Below are positions 19,660 through 29,151 of a stretch of DNA of 64,000 bases, one piece after another. The translations under genes and the position numbers were made by a program. Origin of the DNA: Azospirillum oleiclasticum (GTDB taxonomy: Bacteria; Pseudomonadota; Alphaproteobacteria; Azospirillales; Azospirillaceae); contig NZ_JABFFR010000013.1 of assembly GCF_013423485.1 (NCBI RefSeq), forward strand, positions 62,001 to 126,000, read 5' to 3'. The notes beneath the pieces were generated by a model, which ran no database searches, was not told the DNA's origin, and saw nothing but the letters and a program-made list of their open reading frames with translations. Position 1 is the stretch's first letter, and each line of letters opens with the position of its first letter.

Positions 19660-19826
19660 CGCCCGCCGCCTTTCCCCGGTGCTCCCTTTGCGGCATCGGG
19701 GAGCGGCGGCCGGCAACCCGCGTGCGGCGCAGCACTCTGCCGCAATTGGTCACTTGCCTCAACCAACGTTTGTATACGTATCTTCGCCGGACGGGGTAAT
19801 CCGTTTGAAGCGAAGGGGGCGAAGAG

Positions 19827-21518
19827 ATGGGCGGGGTTCTGGCGCGCGCAAGCATCAGTGTGAAGATTTATGCGATCGTGACGATCCTGGCGGCGGTTGC
19901 CGTGTCGGTCGGCGTGATCGGTTTTCTTGGTATGGAAACCTATGACCGGAAGGTGGACGAGATCCAGAACCGGTCCGAGCGCGCGTTGTTGGGAGAGCAG
20001 GTCAACGGGTTGATCTTCAAGGTCGTCATGGACACCCGCGGCCTCTACGCCGCCCGCACGCCGAAGGAGCTCGAACTCTTCGCCAACAGCATGCGGGATT
20101 CGACCGCGCAGATCGGCCGGCGGATGGACGCCTGGTTCGCGCTGCTGCCCGAGGCCGGCCGCGCCGAGTTCCGGCCGATCGCCGCCGACGCGCACGAGTT
20201 CATCCGCCAGCGCGACGAGGTTGCGCGGCTGGGCGCGGAGGGCAAGGTCGATGACGCCCGCGCGCTCGCCGACACGCCGGAATCACGGGCCAACCGCACC
20301 AGTCTCGGCAAGGCGATCGAGGCGCTGATCCAACGGAACATGGACGGCATCCGCAACGCCAACGACGATCTCGATGAGTACAACCGCTTCATCACCACGC
20401 TGATGCTGGCCGTCGGGCTGGGCGGTCTGGTCGGCGGCGTGCTGATCAGCGTGATGGTGGCCCGCAACGGCATCGCGCGGCCCATCGCGCGCATCACCGG
20501 GACCATGGCGCGTCTGGCGACCGGCGACACCGCCGCCGCCATTCCCGACACCGACCGCGGCGACGAGATCGGCGGCATGGCGAAGGCGGTGGAAGTCTTC
20601 AAGCGCAACGCCGTCGAGCGCGAACGGCTGGAAGCCGAACAGGCGCGCGACCAGGAGGCCCGGCAGCGCCGCACCGCGGAGGTGGAGCGTCTCGTCCGCG
20701 GTTTCGACGAGGGCGTCTCCGGCATCCTGCGCACCGTCTCGTCGGCCGCGACCGAGCTGGAGGCGACCGCCGGGAGCATGCGCCACACCGCCGAGCAGAC
20801 CAAGGGCCAGTCGGCCGACACCGCCGCGGCGGCCGAGCAGGCGTCGATGAACGTGCAGACGGTGGCGAGCGCGACCGAGGAGCTGACCGCGTCCATCGGC
20901 GAGATCGGCGGGCAGGTGACACGCTCGACCAGCATCGCCGGCCAGGCGGTGGCCGAGGCGGAGCAGACCAACCAGCGCGTCCAGGGGCTGGTCGAGCAGG
21001 CGCAGCGCATCGGCGACGTGGTGCAACTCATCACCGACATCGCCAGCCAGACCAACCTCCTCGCACTCAACGCCACGATCGAGGCGGCGCGCGCCGGCGA
21101 GGCCGGCAAGGGCTTCGCCGTGGTGGCGAGCGAGGTCAAGAACCTCGCCGCCCAGACCGCCAAGGCGACGGAGGAGATCGCCGGCCAGATCGCGTCGATG
21201 CAGGCGGCCACCAGCGGCGCCGCCGCGGCCATCGGCGGCATCGGTGGGACCATCGGCACGATCAGCGAGATCGCGACGGCCATCGCCTCCTCCATCGAGG
21301 AGCAGGGGGCCGCGACCGGCGAGATCGCCCGCAACGTGCAGGAGGCGGCGCGCGGCACCCGGCTGGTCAGCGCCAACATCGTGTCGGTGAGCGAGGGAGC
21401 GACCCAGACCGGCAGCGCCGCCACCCAGGTTCTGGGCGCCGCCGGCGAGCTGTCGCGCCAGTCCGAGCTGCTGAAGACCGAGGTCGAGCGGTTCCTCGCC
21501 GGCATCCGCGCGGCCTGA
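19827..21518 (+). CDS. methyl-accepting chemotaxis protein (VMDTRG sensor type)
   Basis: This is a 563-aa inner-membrane chemoreceptor with TM1 about 12-33, a periplasmic sensor, TM2 about 190-210, HAMP about 212-265 and a signalling domain with the tip [20 protein letters not shown]. The sensor begins with [18 protein letters not shown], a motif shared with the receptor at 29152-30843, so the two are paralogues that probably bind related ligands. ATG 19827 follows AGGGGG. No che genes are adjacent. The gene is convergent with the XRE regulator, with 6 nt between stops. Confidence 0.94.
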   Translation: MGGVLARASISVKIYAIVTILAAVAVSVGVIGFLGMETYDRKVDEIQNRSERALLGEQVNGLIFKVVMDTRGLYAARTPKELELFANSMRDSTAQIGRRMDAWFALLPEAGRAEFRPIAADAHEFIRQRDEVARLGAEGKVDDARALADTPESRANRTSLGKAIEALIQRNMDGIRNANDDLDEYNRFITTLMLAVGLGGLVGGVLISVMVARNGIARPIARITGTMARLATGDTAAAIPDTDRGDEIGGMAKAVEVFKRNAVERERLEAEQARDQEARQRRTAEVERLVRGFDEGVSGILRTVSSAATELEATAGSMRHTAEQTKGQSADTAAAAEQASMNVQTVASATEELTASIGEIGGQVTRSTSIAGQAVAEAEQTNQRVQGLVEQAQRIGDVVQLITDIASQTNLLALNATIEAARAGEAGKGFAVVASEVKNLAAQTAKATEEIAGQIASMQAATSGAAAAIGGIGGTIGTISEIATAIASSIEEQGAATGEIARNVQEAARGTRLVSANIVSVSEGATQTGSAATQVLGAAGELSRQSELLKTEVERFLAGIRAA

Positions 21519-21524
21519 TCCGCG

Positions 21525-22334
21525 TCAGGGCGGCGGCAACGCCGCCCGCAACGCGTCGGCCGTGGCGGCGTCGGCCGGAAAGAAGGCCTCGATCGCCAGC
21601 TCCGACAGGGTGACATCGACGGCCGTGCCGAACACCGTCGTCGTGCTGAGGAAGGCCAGTTCCCCGGCGTCGGTGCGCAGCCGCAGCGGCACCACGACCC
21701 CGGGATGCTCACCGTCCTCGGCCGCCGTGCCGTCGCCGTCCTTCGGCACGGGATAATCCGCCAGCTCCGCCCGCAAGGCCGCCAGCACCGGGTCGCCGCC
21801 GGCGTCGATCTGGCGGGCCAGGCGCAGCAGCACATGCTCCCGCCACTGCCCCAGATTGGCGATGCGCGGGGCCAGCCCCGCCGGGTGCAGGCTGAGGCGC
21901 AGCACATTCACCGGCGGGCGCAGAAGCGACGTGTCGGCGCCGGCGAGCAGCGGGGCCACGGCGCGGTTGGCGGCGACCAGCGTCCAGTGCCGGTCCACGG
22001 CCAGCGCCGGGAACGGCTCGTGCCCGGTCAATACCAGCTCCACCGCCCGCTTCGCCGCCTGGAGCGCCGGGTCGTCCAGCCGGTGTTCGGTGTAGACCGG
22101 GGCGTAACCGGCGGCCAGCAGCAGCGCGTTGCGGTCGCGCAGCGGCACGTCCAGCCGCTCGGCCAGATGGATCAGCATGGGGCGGCTGGGCTGCGCCCGC
22201 CCGGTCTCCACGAAGCTGACGTGGCGTGCGGAGATGTCGGCCTCGCAGGCGAGGTCGAGCTGGCTCAACCCCCGCCGCCGGCGCCAGTCGCGCAGCAGCG
22301 CGCCGACGGGGCGGGTGGCGGTGTGCGGCATCAT
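21525..22334 (-). CDS. XRE-family regulator with MmyB-like ligand-binding domain
   Basis: This is a 269-aa transcription factor. The N-terminal helix-turn-helix (about 8-65) contains RRRRGLSQLDLACEADISARHVSFVETGRA-like family sequence. The C-terminal domain (about 95-265) matches the MmyB-type PAS-like fold: FPALAVDRHWTLVAANRAV, then LRLSLHPAGLAPRIANLGQW, then VVPLRLRTDAGELAFLSTTTVFGT. In other actinobacterial and proteobacterial members this domain binds fatty-acyl ligands. It probably controls neighbouring dehydrogenase or hydrolase genes; the alpha/beta hydrolase gene lies 30 nt upstream in the same direction and may form an operon with it. Confidence 0.9.
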   Translation of the reverse strand: MMPHTATRPVGALLRDWRRRRGLSQLDLACEADISARHVSFVETGRAQPSRPMLIHLAERLDVPLRDRNALLLAAGYAPVYTEHRLDDPALQAAKRAVELVLTGHEPFPALAVDRHWTLVAANRAVAPLLAGADTSLLRPPVNVLRLSLHPAGLAPRIANLGQWREHVLLRLARQIDAGGDPVLAALRAELADYPVPKDGDGTAAEDGEHPGVVVPLRLRTDAGELAFLSTTTVFGTAVDVTLSELAIEAFFPADAATADALRAALPPP

Positions 22335-22364
22335 GATCGGTCCTCCCCTCCAGGCGACGGCACA

Positions 22365-23219
22365 CTAGCATCCACGCGCGAAGTCCAGCAGCTCGCGGTT
22401 CAACCGGTCCATGTGGGTGAGGAACAGGCCGTGCGGCGCACCCTCGAAGATGGACAGGCGGGCGTCCGGCATCAGCGCCGCGGTGCGGTGCGCCAGCGCC
22501 ACGGGGCTGGTGACGTCCTGGTCGCCGTGGATGATCAGCGCGGGCACCGTGATCGACCGCAGCTCCTGCCGGAAGTCGGCGGCGGCGATGGCTCGGTGGC
22601 AGTCCAGCAGCGTGCGCAGCGACGCCTGGAGCGCCATGGCCTTCACCCACTCCATCATCGACGGCGAGGTGTCCGGCGTGACGAAGGGGCGGATGTTGTC
22701 CTCCAGCCATTTCGGGAAGTCGCGGGCGAGCTGCTCGGTCTGGAACTGGTCGAAGTAGGCCGGCAGCACGCCGTCGGGGTTGTCGTCGCCGCGGGCCAGC
22801 ATGGGCGTGATGGTGCCGATCATCACCACCCGCGCCACCCGCCGGGTCCCGTGGCGGGTGAGGTAGCGCACGATCTCCCCCGGTCCCATGGAATGGCCGA
22901 CCAGCGTGACGTTCCGCAGATCCAGCGCCTCCAACACCGCGGCGAGGTCGTCGGCCAGCCGGTCGAAGCCGCAGCCGCCGTCGGCCGGCCGCAGCGCGGT
23001 GTCGGAGGAGCGGCCGTGGCCGCGGCGGTCGTAGGCGACGCAGCGCAGCCCGGCCTCCGTCAGCGCCAGCATCTGGTAGGCCCAGCTGTCCGAGGGCAGC
23101 GACCAGCTCGACACGAAGACGACGGGACCGCCATCTCCGCGCTGAGGGGCCCAGTCGCGGAAGAACAGGCTGGCGCCGTCGTCGGTGCGGATGAAGCCCG
23201 GTTCGGTGATGCGGTTCAT
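22365..23219 (-). CDS. alpha/beta hydrolase (chloroperoxidase/arylesterase-like)
   Basis: This is a 284-aa cytosolic alpha/beta hydrolase. The nucleophile elbow is VGHSMG, the acid Asp is in IIHGDQD, and the His is in GAPHGLFLTH. AYDRRGHGRS marks the oxyanion strand. The N-terminal SLFFRDW and overall spacing resemble cofactor-free haloperoxidases, many of which are really esterases. ATG 23219 was chosen because residues before it are low-complexity and lack coding character. It sits in tandem with the XRE/MmyB regulator downstream (30-nt gap), which suggests co-regulation. Confidence 0.9.
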   Translation of the reverse strand: MNRITEPGFIRTDDGASLFFRDWAPQRGDGGPVVFVSSWSLPSDSWAYQMLALTEAGLRCVAYDRRGHGRSSDTALRPADGGCGFDRLADDLAAVLEALDLRNVTLVGHSMGPGEIVRYLTRHGTRRVARVVMIGTITPMLARGDDNPDGVLPAYFDQFQTEQLARDFPKWLEDNIRPFVTPDTSPSMMEWVKAMALQASLRTLLDCHRAIAAADFRQELRSITVPALIIHGDQDVTSPVALAHRTAALMPDARLSIFEGAPHGLFLTHMDRLNRELLDFARGC

Positions 23220-23350
23220 GCCCGGTGTCCCTTTCCCTGTCGGCCCGCCCGGTTGGACGGATGTTTCCGGCGGGGACACCATCGCGCCGCTTGCGGCACG
23301 GAATCGATTACCTTGGGGGTAAGGATGGGCGGGTAAGGGCGACGCGTTTC

Positions 23351-23830
23351 CTACCGCCAGCGCGGCATCTGCCCGCGCCGCAGCGCCTGCACCGCCTGGT
23401 CCAGTGTCTGCAGGAATTGGGAGCGGTCGCGCTGGCTCAGCGGCGGCGGACCGCCGGATGCCACCCCCATGTCGCGCAGATCGGCCATCAGCGCGCGGCC
23501 GGCGAGCGCCGAGCCGATGCTGTCCGACGTGAAGGGCCTGCCCGTCGACCCGATCACCACGGCGCCCTTCTTCACGCAGCGGTCGGCCAGCGGGATGTCG
23601 GCGGTGACGACGATGGAGCCGGCCGCGGCCCGCTCCGCGATCCAGTCGTCGGCCGCATCGAAGCCGGAGCCGACCACCACCAGCTCGGCCCGGCATTCGG
23701 TCGGCAGACGCAGTGGCGCGTTGGACACCAGCCAGACCTTCAGGCCATAGCGTGCGGCCACCTTGTAGGCCTCCGCCTTCACGGGGCAGGCGTCGGCATC
23801 GATGTAAAGGGGGATGTCGGGCGTCGTCAT
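23351..23830 (-). CDS. UPF0178 (YaiI/YqxD) family protein
   Basis: This is a 159-aa conserved protein of unknown function with a PIN-like nuclease-type fold. Family blocks seen are IYIDADACPVK, VSNAPLRLP, VGSGFDAADDWIAE, SIVVTADIPLADRCVKKGA and FTSDSIGSALAGR. Several acidic residues could bind a metal, but no activity is established for the family. ATG 23830 lies at the conserved N-terminus. It is divergent from the DEAD-box helicase across a 315-nt gap. Confidence 0.92.
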   Translation of the reverse strand: MTTPDIPLYIDADACPVKAEAYKVAARYGLKVWLVSNAPLRLPTECRAELVVVGSGFDAADDWIAERAAAGSIVVTADIPLADRCVKKGAVVIGSTGRPFTSDSIGSALAGRALMADLRDMGVASGGPPPLSQRDRSQFLQTLDQAVQALRRGQMPRWR

Positions 23831-24145
23831 GGCGCGGAGTGTGCCCGCGGCGCACACACCGGGTCAACGGGTGCGGTGCGGCAAAGTCCTTGACCCGCCG
23901 GGCTTTCGCGGTCATATCAGAGTCCGACCAGCGCTGTGTCCGAACCCGGAGCGGCGTCGGTGTCGTGTCGTGATCGCGCGAAACGGCGCCTGAGGCCCCA
24001 AGGGGGCCCGGCGACGCTGCATTCCGAGACGCTTTCCCTTCCACTAGGCCCTTCCCGGCGCGCGCGGAACAGGGCATGCGCGCCGGGCCGCCAGGGCCGC
24101 ACCGCAGGACGCGGGCGGGGCGGGGTGCGCGTGATCAAGGACAGC
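23831..24145. other. UPF0178/helicase divergent region (315 nt)
   Basis: No gene is supported. A possible sigma-70 promoter for the helicase reads TTGACC (23890-23895), 17 nt, then CATATC (23913-23918). It would give a leader of about 220 nt before ATG 24146, as is common for RNA helicases with post-transcriptional control. The rest is GC-rich and holds no strong hairpin. Confidence 0.4.
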
Positions 24146-25624
24146 ATGACCGCCTTTTCCGACCTCGCCCTCCGCCCCGAAATCCAGGCCGCCATCGCCG
24201 CCCAGGGCTATGCGACCCCCACGCCGATCCAGGCGAGCGCCATCCCGCCGGCCCTCCAGGGCCGTGATCTGCTGGGCATCGCCCAGACCGGCACCGGCAA
24301 GACCGCCGCCTTCACCCTGCCCATCCTGCAACGGCTGGCCGAGGGTGGCGCCAAGGCGGGGCCGGGCACCATCCGCACGCTGATCCTGACGCCGACCCGC
24401 GAACTCGCCATCCAGATCGGCGAGAGCATCGCCAATTACGGCGCCGGCCTCGGGCTGCGGCACACGGTGATCTTCGGCGGTGTCGGCCAGAACCCGCAGG
24501 TGGACGCGCTCCGCCGCGGGCTCGACATCCTCGTCGCCACGCCGGGCCGGCTGCTCGACCTGATGAACCAGGGTCATGCGAAGCTGGACGGGCTGTCCAT
24601 CTTCGTCCTGGACGAGGCCGACCGCATGCTCGACATGGGCTTCATCCATGACGTGCGGAAGGTGGTCGCCAAGCTGCCGGCGAAGCGCCAGACCATGTTC
24701 TTCTCCGCCACCATGCCGGACGAGATCACCAAGCTCGCCAACCGTCTGCTGTCCGACCCCGTGCGGGTCGAGGTGGCGCGCGTGGCGACCACGGCGGAGC
24801 GCATCGACCAGCGTGTCATGCACGTTCTGGCGGCCGAGAAGCGCCAGATCCTCGTCGATCTGCTGTCCGCCGATCCGGCGATGGACCGGGTGATGGTGTT
24901 CACCCGCACCAAGCACGGCGCCAACAAGGTGGCCGAGCATCTGATGAAGGCCGGCATGGGCGCCGCCGCCATCCACGGCAACAAGTCCCAGAACGCCCGT
25001 CAGGCGGCGCTGGAATCCTTCAAGAACGGCACGATCCGGGTGCTGGTCGCCACCGACATCGCGGCCCGCGGCATCGACATCGACAACGTGTCGCACGTCG
25101 TCAATTTCGAGCTGCCGAACATTCCCGAGAGCTACGTGCACCGCATCGGCCGCACCGCGCGGGCCGGGGCGTCCGGCGTCGCGATCGCCTTCTGTGACGA
25201 GGCGGAGGAGCGCGCCTACCTCCGCGACATCGAGAAGCTGACCCGTCGCCCGCTGACCGTCGTCACCGAGCGCCCGCCGCGCGCCGCCATCGTGCCGGTC
25301 GAGCTGCCCAAGGCCCGCCCGCAGCAGCAGCCCGCCGCGTCGCGCGGCCGTGGCCCGAAGCCGGACCAGCGCCGCGACCAGCCGCGGGCCGAGCGGGCCC
25401 CTCGCGAGCCCGCCGCGCACGGGCACGGCCACCGCCCCGGCGAAGGCCACGCCCCTGCCCAGAAGCACGGCCACGGCGCCACCGTGAAGCGGTCCGCGCC
25501 CCCGCGCGATGCCGCCCGCCCGGCGTCCCAGCCGCAGGGCCAGCGGCGCACCCTGTCGGCCTTCGGCGACCTCGTGTCGGCGCTCGACGGCGCCCCGTCG
25601 GGTGGACGCGGGCGCCGTCGGTAA
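24146..25624 (+). CDS. rhlE: DEAD-box ATP-dependent RNA helicase, RhlE type
   Basis: This 492-aa cytosolic helicase unwinds RNA duplexes in ribosome assembly or RNA decay. The core (about 1-370) has all motifs: [69 protein letters not shown] and [10 protein letters not shown]. The last 120 residues are a Pro/Arg/His-rich basic tail ([12 protein letters not shown]) that probably binds RNA. ATG 24146 follows AAGGA, and a GTG at 24131 is an alternative. It is convergent with the permease gene, with 6 nt between stops. Confidence 0.94.
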   Translation: MTAFSDLALRPEIQAAIAAQGYATPTPIQASAIPPALQGRDLLGIAQTGTGKTAAFTLPILQRLAEGGAKAGPGTIRTLILTPTRELAIQIGESIANYGAGLGLRHTVIFGGVGQNPQVDALRRGLDILVATPGRLLDLMNQGHAKLDGLSIFVLDEADRMLDMGFIHDVRKVVAKLPAKRQTMFFSATMPDEITKLANRLLSDPVRVEVARVATTAERIDQRVMHVLAAEKRQILVDLLSADPAMDRVMVFTRTKHGANKVAEHLMKAGMGAAAIHGNKSQNARQAALESFKNGTIRVLVATDIAARGIDIDNVSHVVNFELPNIPESYVHRIGRTARAGASGVAIAFCDEAEERAYLRDIEKLTRRPLTVVTERPPRAAIVPVELPKARPQQQPAASRGRGPKPDQRRDQPRAERAPREPAAHGHGHRPGEGHAPAQKHGHGATVKRSAPPRDAARPASQPQGQRRTLSAFGDLVSALDGAPSGGRGRRR

Positions 25625-25630
25625 GGTCGC

Positions 25631-27220
25631 TTACTCAGCCGGCTCCGCCGCCAGTTGCGCGGCCGGGGCCGGTTCTGGGGCCAGGGCCTTCACCCGCGCG
25701 CAGGCGAGGAGGAAGCCGGCCACCACCAGATAGGCGAGCGCCACCATCGGCGACACGCCCAGCCCGTTGGGGCCGAAGCCCACCGCCGGCCCGTGCATGA
25801 AGCCGAAGTAGCTCAGCACCGCCCCGGCGAAGGCGAAGCAAGCCGCCATTTCGAAGCGCCGCTCGATCACGAACACCGCGATGGCGCCCAGCACCAGCCC
25901 GGTCAGGATGGCGCCGTCGCCGAAGGTGGCGAGGCCCTGGTAGAGCACGCCGTTGCCGGCCATCTTGTCGATCCCGACCGCCACCGCCGTGGTGCCCGCC
26001 GCGGCAAGCGCGCCATCGACCAGCACCTTGGCCCAGGCGGCCAGATGCGGCGTCACCGCCAGCACCACCGCCGGGGCGTGGCTCTGCGGGCTGGTCTGGA
26101 ACGCCTGCGCCCCGATCAGCATGCCGATGTAGAGCAGGATGGGGGAGATGGCGACGACCGGCACCGCGCTCAGCAGCAGCGACAGGATGCCGAGCCAGGA
26201 CAGCGCGATCACCAGCAGGCCGGTGGCCGCCGAATAGCCGATGCGCCCCCCCATCTGCTTCCAGCCGGGATGGCCGATGTAGACGGCGTTGGCGAAGCAG
26301 CTTCCCATCAGCGTGCCGATCAGGCTGAACACCCCCTCCGCGGCCAGCGCCTCGGTGGTGTTGTAGCTGTCGCCCGCGGCCTCCGCACTCTCCACATTGT
26401 CCATCGCCTCCACGAGGTCGTAGACGCCGAAGGGGATGGCCGTGACCAGGATGAAGCCCAGGAACTCGAAGCCGGAGAAGACGTGCCCGACCGCCGGGAT
26501 CGGCACCGAGAAGCCGAAGCTGGCGAAGGACGCCGCCACCTTGTCGAAGCCCACCCCGCCCAGCGGGAAGCCCAGCAGGGTCGATCCCCAGGCGATCACC
26601 ATGCCGACGATGATGGCGACCAGCCCGGCCGGCATGTTCTTCGGGTAGCGCACCCCGCCGAACCAGCTCACCATGATGATGGCGAGGCAGACCAGCCCGA
26701 TGATGCTGGTCATGAAGATCTCCATCGCCGGGCGCATGGAGATGAAGGCGATGGACACGCCGGCCAGCGTGCCGAGCAAGGCGGCGCGCGGCGTCACCTT
26801 GCGGATGAGCGGGGCGATGAAGCCGCCGCCGATCAGGATGAAGCCCTGCAGGAAGACCCAGGCCAGCCCCGCCTCCCACGCCTTCACCGGGTCGCCGGTC
26901 TTGCCCAGGATCGGCATCATGATCACGAAGACCACGATGAACATGTGCGGCACGCTGGGGCCGGAGGGGAGCGCGCAGACATCCGTCCGCCCGGTCCTCA
27001 CCGACAGCTTCCAGGCCATCCAGGCGTAATAGAGGTTGCCCAGCATCAGCATCAGCCCGACCGCGGGCAGGATGCGGCCGAAGGTGATGGCGTCGGGCAT
27101 GCCCAGCACGAACTTCAGCAGCCCCGTCATCACCAGCATGTTCACCAGCACGTTGGTGCCAAGGCCGAACAGCGCGTTCCAGTCCCCCGGCGTCCACAGC
27201 GGCACGTTCTTCGCGATCAT
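25631..27220 (-). CDS. NCS2-like (xanthine/uracil-type) permease
   Basis: This is a 529-aa polytopic inner-membrane transporter with about 12-13 hydrophobic segments. The N-terminal LPSGPSVPHMFI and the central pair AIPFGVYDLVEAMDNVESAEAAG followed by CFANAVYIGHPGWKQMGGR resemble the nucleobase:cation symporter-2/AzgA families. The substrate is not certain. It starts 48 nt after a cysteine hydrolase gene on the same strand, so the pair probably imports and hydrolyses one nitrogen compound, as RutG and RutB do for uracil-derived ureidoacrylate. The C-terminus is Ala/Pro-rich. Confidence 0.82.
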   Translation of the reverse strand: MIAKNVPLWTPGDWNALFGLGTNVLVNMLVMTGLLKFVLGMPDAITFGRILPAVGLMLMLGNLYYAWMAWKLSVRTGRTDVCALPSGPSVPHMFIVVFVIMMPILGKTGDPVKAWEAGLAWVFLQGFILIGGGFIAPLIRKVTPRAALLGTLAGVSIAFISMRPAMEIFMTSIIGLVCLAIIMVSWFGGVRYPKNMPAGLVAIIVGMVIAWGSTLLGFPLGGVGFDKVAASFASFGFSVPIPAVGHVFSGFEFLGFILVTAIPFGVYDLVEAMDNVESAEAAGDSYNTTEALAAEGVFSLIGTLMGSCFANAVYIGHPGWKQMGGRIGYSAATGLLVIALSWLGILSLLLSAVPVVAISPILLYIGMLIGAQAFQTSPQSHAPAVVLAVTPHLAAWAKVLVDGALAAAGTTAVAVGIDKMAGNGVLYQGLATFGDGAILTGLVLGAIAVFVIERRFEMAACFAFAGAVLSYFGFMHGPAVGFGPNGLGVSPMVALAYLVVAGFLLACARVKALAPEPAPAAQLAAEPAE

Positions 27221-27268
27221 GGTGCCCTCCTCGTTTGAACCGTCCTCGTCCCCCGCGTCGCGCGCCCT

Positions 27269-27964
27269 CTACTCCGCCGCGGCGCGCACCCCGGCCGACG
27301 CCAGCGCCCCCGCCGCCGCGGCCGAATCCGTGACCCAACCGAAAATCCCGCCCTGCGCGCTGATCATCGCCAGCCCCACCCGGTGGAACTCCGGGAAGTA
27401 GGAGCCGCAGGCGTCGCCCACGGCGACGCAGCGGTAGCCGCGGTCGTTCGCCTCCCGGATCGTGGTGTGCACACAGACCTCGGTGGTGACGCCGCAGACC
27501 AGCAGCGTGGCGATGCCGCGGGTGCGCAGGATCAGGTCCAGGTCGGTGGCGAAGAAGGCGCCCTTGCCCGGCTTGTCCACCACCGGCTCGCCCGCCGCGG
27601 GGGCCAGCTCCGGGATGATGTCGTGCCCCGGCTCGCCGCGGATCAGGATGCGGCCCATCGGGCCGGGATCGCCGATGCGGGCCGAGGGCTTGCCGCGCGA
27701 CACCTTGGCCGGCGGCGCGTCGGCCATGTGGGGCGCGTGCCCCTCGCGGGTGTGGACGACCAGGATGCCGGCGGCGCGCGCCGCCTCCAGCACCGTCCGG
27801 CAGGGCGCGATGGCGCCGCGCAACTGCCCGACGTCGTTGCCCAGCGCCTCCCCGAAGCCGCCCGGCTCCAGGAAGTCGCGCTGCATGTCGATGATGACGA
27901 GGGCCGTGGAGCCCGGGTCGATGGGAATGGGGTAGGGGTCCGCCGCTAGCTCGATGGTGGTCAT
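27269..27964 (-). CDS. cysteine hydrolase (isochorismatase-like amidohydrolase)
   Basis: This is a 231-aa cytosolic hydrolase with an intact Asp26-Lys134-Cys164 triad: [27 protein letters not shown] and [13 protein letters not shown]. The [11 protein letters not shown] segment and the SYFPEFH block resemble biuret and ureidoacrylate amidohydrolases more than true isochorismatases, so an amide or ureide substrate is inferred. ATG 27964 follows GGGAAGG. It heads an operon with an NCS2-like permease and is divergent from the HSDL2-like SDR gene. Confidence 0.88.
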   Translation of the reverse strand: MTTIELAADPYPIPIDPGSTALVIIDMQRDFLEPGGFGEALGNDVGQLRGAIAPCRTVLEAARAAGILVVHTREGHAPHMADAPPAKVSRGKPSARIGDPGPMGRILIRGEPGHDIIPELAPAAGEPVVDKPGKGAFFATDLDLILRTRGIATLLVCGVTTEVCVHTTIREANDRGYRCVAVGDACGSYFPEFHRVGLAMISAQGGIFGWVTDSAAAAGALASAGVRAAAE

Positions 27965-28160
27965 GGCACTGCCTTCCCGCCGGTGGCGATGCCTGCTGCA
28001 TTGCAACGTCGGGGCCAGTGGTGCGCGGATTCTTTTGTTATGATCAAACAATGGGTTGAATGAGATTGGATGTAATCCTGTGTACGATCATGCATACGAT
28101 TTGTGCGGCGGGCGCACGGAGCTTGGGCAGCTGCCGCGCATGGTGGCGCATCAACTGCCG

Positions 28161-28170
28161 TTTACGTAAA
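28161..28170. promoter_or_regulatory. TTTACGTAAA palindrome in divergent promoter
   Basis: A perfect 10-bp palindrome stands out in the 280-nt gap between the divergent cysteine hydrolase and SDR genes, 75 nt before the SDR ATG. It resembles half of the LiuR-type sites that control acyl-CoA catabolism genes, which would fit an HSDL2-like enzyme. Assignment is speculative. Confidence 0.3.
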
Positions 28171-28244
28171 GGGAATGCGGCGACTTGGCGGAAGCATCCA
28201 CCCGTGCTATCGTCCGCGCCACCAACAAAGGGGAGGATCGGGGA

Positions 28245-29072
28245 ATGGGCGACGGGCGCAGCCTGCGGGGCAAGACACTGTTCATCTCGGGGGCCAGCCG
28301 CGGCATCGGCAAGGCCATCGCTCTGGCCGCCGCGCGCGACGGCGCCAATGTGGCGGTCGCCGCCAAGACCGAGACGCCCCATCCCAAGCTGCCCGGCACC
28401 ATCCACAGCGCGGCCGAGGAGATCGAGGCGGCCGGCGGCCGTGCGCTGCCGCTGCTCTGCGACATCCGCGACGAGGCGCAGGTCGCCGCCGCCGTCCAGA
28501 AGACGGTGGAGAGTTTCGGCGGCATCGACATACTGGTCAACAACGCCAGCGCCATCAGCCTGACCGGCACGCTGGACACGCCGATGAAGCGCTGGGACCT
28601 GATGATGGGAATCAACGGGCGCGGCACCTACGCCTGCTCCCAGGCCTGCATCCCCCACCTGCTGAAGGGGGAGAACCCGCACATCCTGACGCTGTCGCCG
28701 CCGCTGAACCTGAACCCGCGCTGGTTCGCGCCGCACACCGCCTACACCATCGCCAAATACGCCATGTCCATGTGCGTGCTGGGCATGAGCGCGGAGTTCG
28801 CCGGCCGCATCGCCGTCAACGCGCTGTGGCCCCGCACCGTCATCGCCACCGCCGCCGTCGCCATGCTGGGCGACGCCGTGAAGCCCGAAACCTGCCGCAA
28901 GCCCGACATCGTCGCCGACGCCGCCCACGCCATCCTCACCCGCGACGCCCGCAGCACCTCCGGCAACTTCTTCATCGACGACGAGGTGCTGGCGGCGGAG
29001 GGGGTGACGGACTTCGACCGTTACGCGGTGGTGCCGGGGGCGGAGCTGATGGGGGACATCTTCCTGGATTGA
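28245..29072 (+). CDS. SDR family oxidoreductase, HSDL2-like
   Basis: This is a 275-aa short-chain dehydrogenase of the hydroxysteroid-dehydrogenase-like-2 type. The cofactor loop is SGASRGIGKAIA (about 15-26), NNAS follows LDILV-like strand beta-4, and YTIAKYAMS holds the catalytic Tyr and Lys. The conserved HSDL2 blocks KTETPHPKLPGTIHSAAEEI and LSPPLNLNPRWF are present. Members act in fatty-acid or isoprenoid metabolism, and the substrate is unknown. ATG 28245 has GGGGAGG with 9-nt spacing. It is followed by a 17-bp terminator-like hairpin. Confidence 0.92.
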   Translation: MGDGRSLRGKTLFISGASRGIGKAIALAAARDGANVAVAAKTETPHPKLPGTIHSAAEEIEAAGGRALPLLCDIRDEAQVAAAVQKTVESFGGIDILVNNASAISLTGTLDTPMKRWDLMMGINGRGTYACSQACIPHLLKGENPHILTLSPPLNLNPRWFAPHTAYTIAKYAMSMCVLGMSAEFAGRIAVNALWPRTVIATAAVAMLGDAVKPETCRKPDIVADAAHAILTRDARSTSGNFFIDDEVLAAEGVTDFDRYAVVPGAELMGDIFLD

Positions 29073-29079
29073 GCGCGCC

Positions 29080-29121
29080 GCCGTGGGCGCGTCCGGCAGA
29101 AGGCCCGGACGCGCCCACGGC
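29080..29121. terminator. 17-bp perfect hairpin between convergent genes
   Basis: GCCGTGGGCGCGTCCGG (29080-29096) pairs perfectly with 29105-29121 around an 8-nt loop. It lies between the convergent stops at 29072 and 29152 and would fold in either transcript. No U-tract follows on either strand, so it is probably a bidirectional, non-classical terminator. Confidence 0.7.
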
Positions 29122-29151
29122 CTCGTGTCGTGCCCGATCCGTGGCGGTCCT

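Noticed and set aside
23240-24077. N-terminal extension of the alpha/beta hydrolase reading frame
   Set aside because: It overlaps the UPF0178 gene in another frame and is low-complexity, so the hydrolase starts at 23219.
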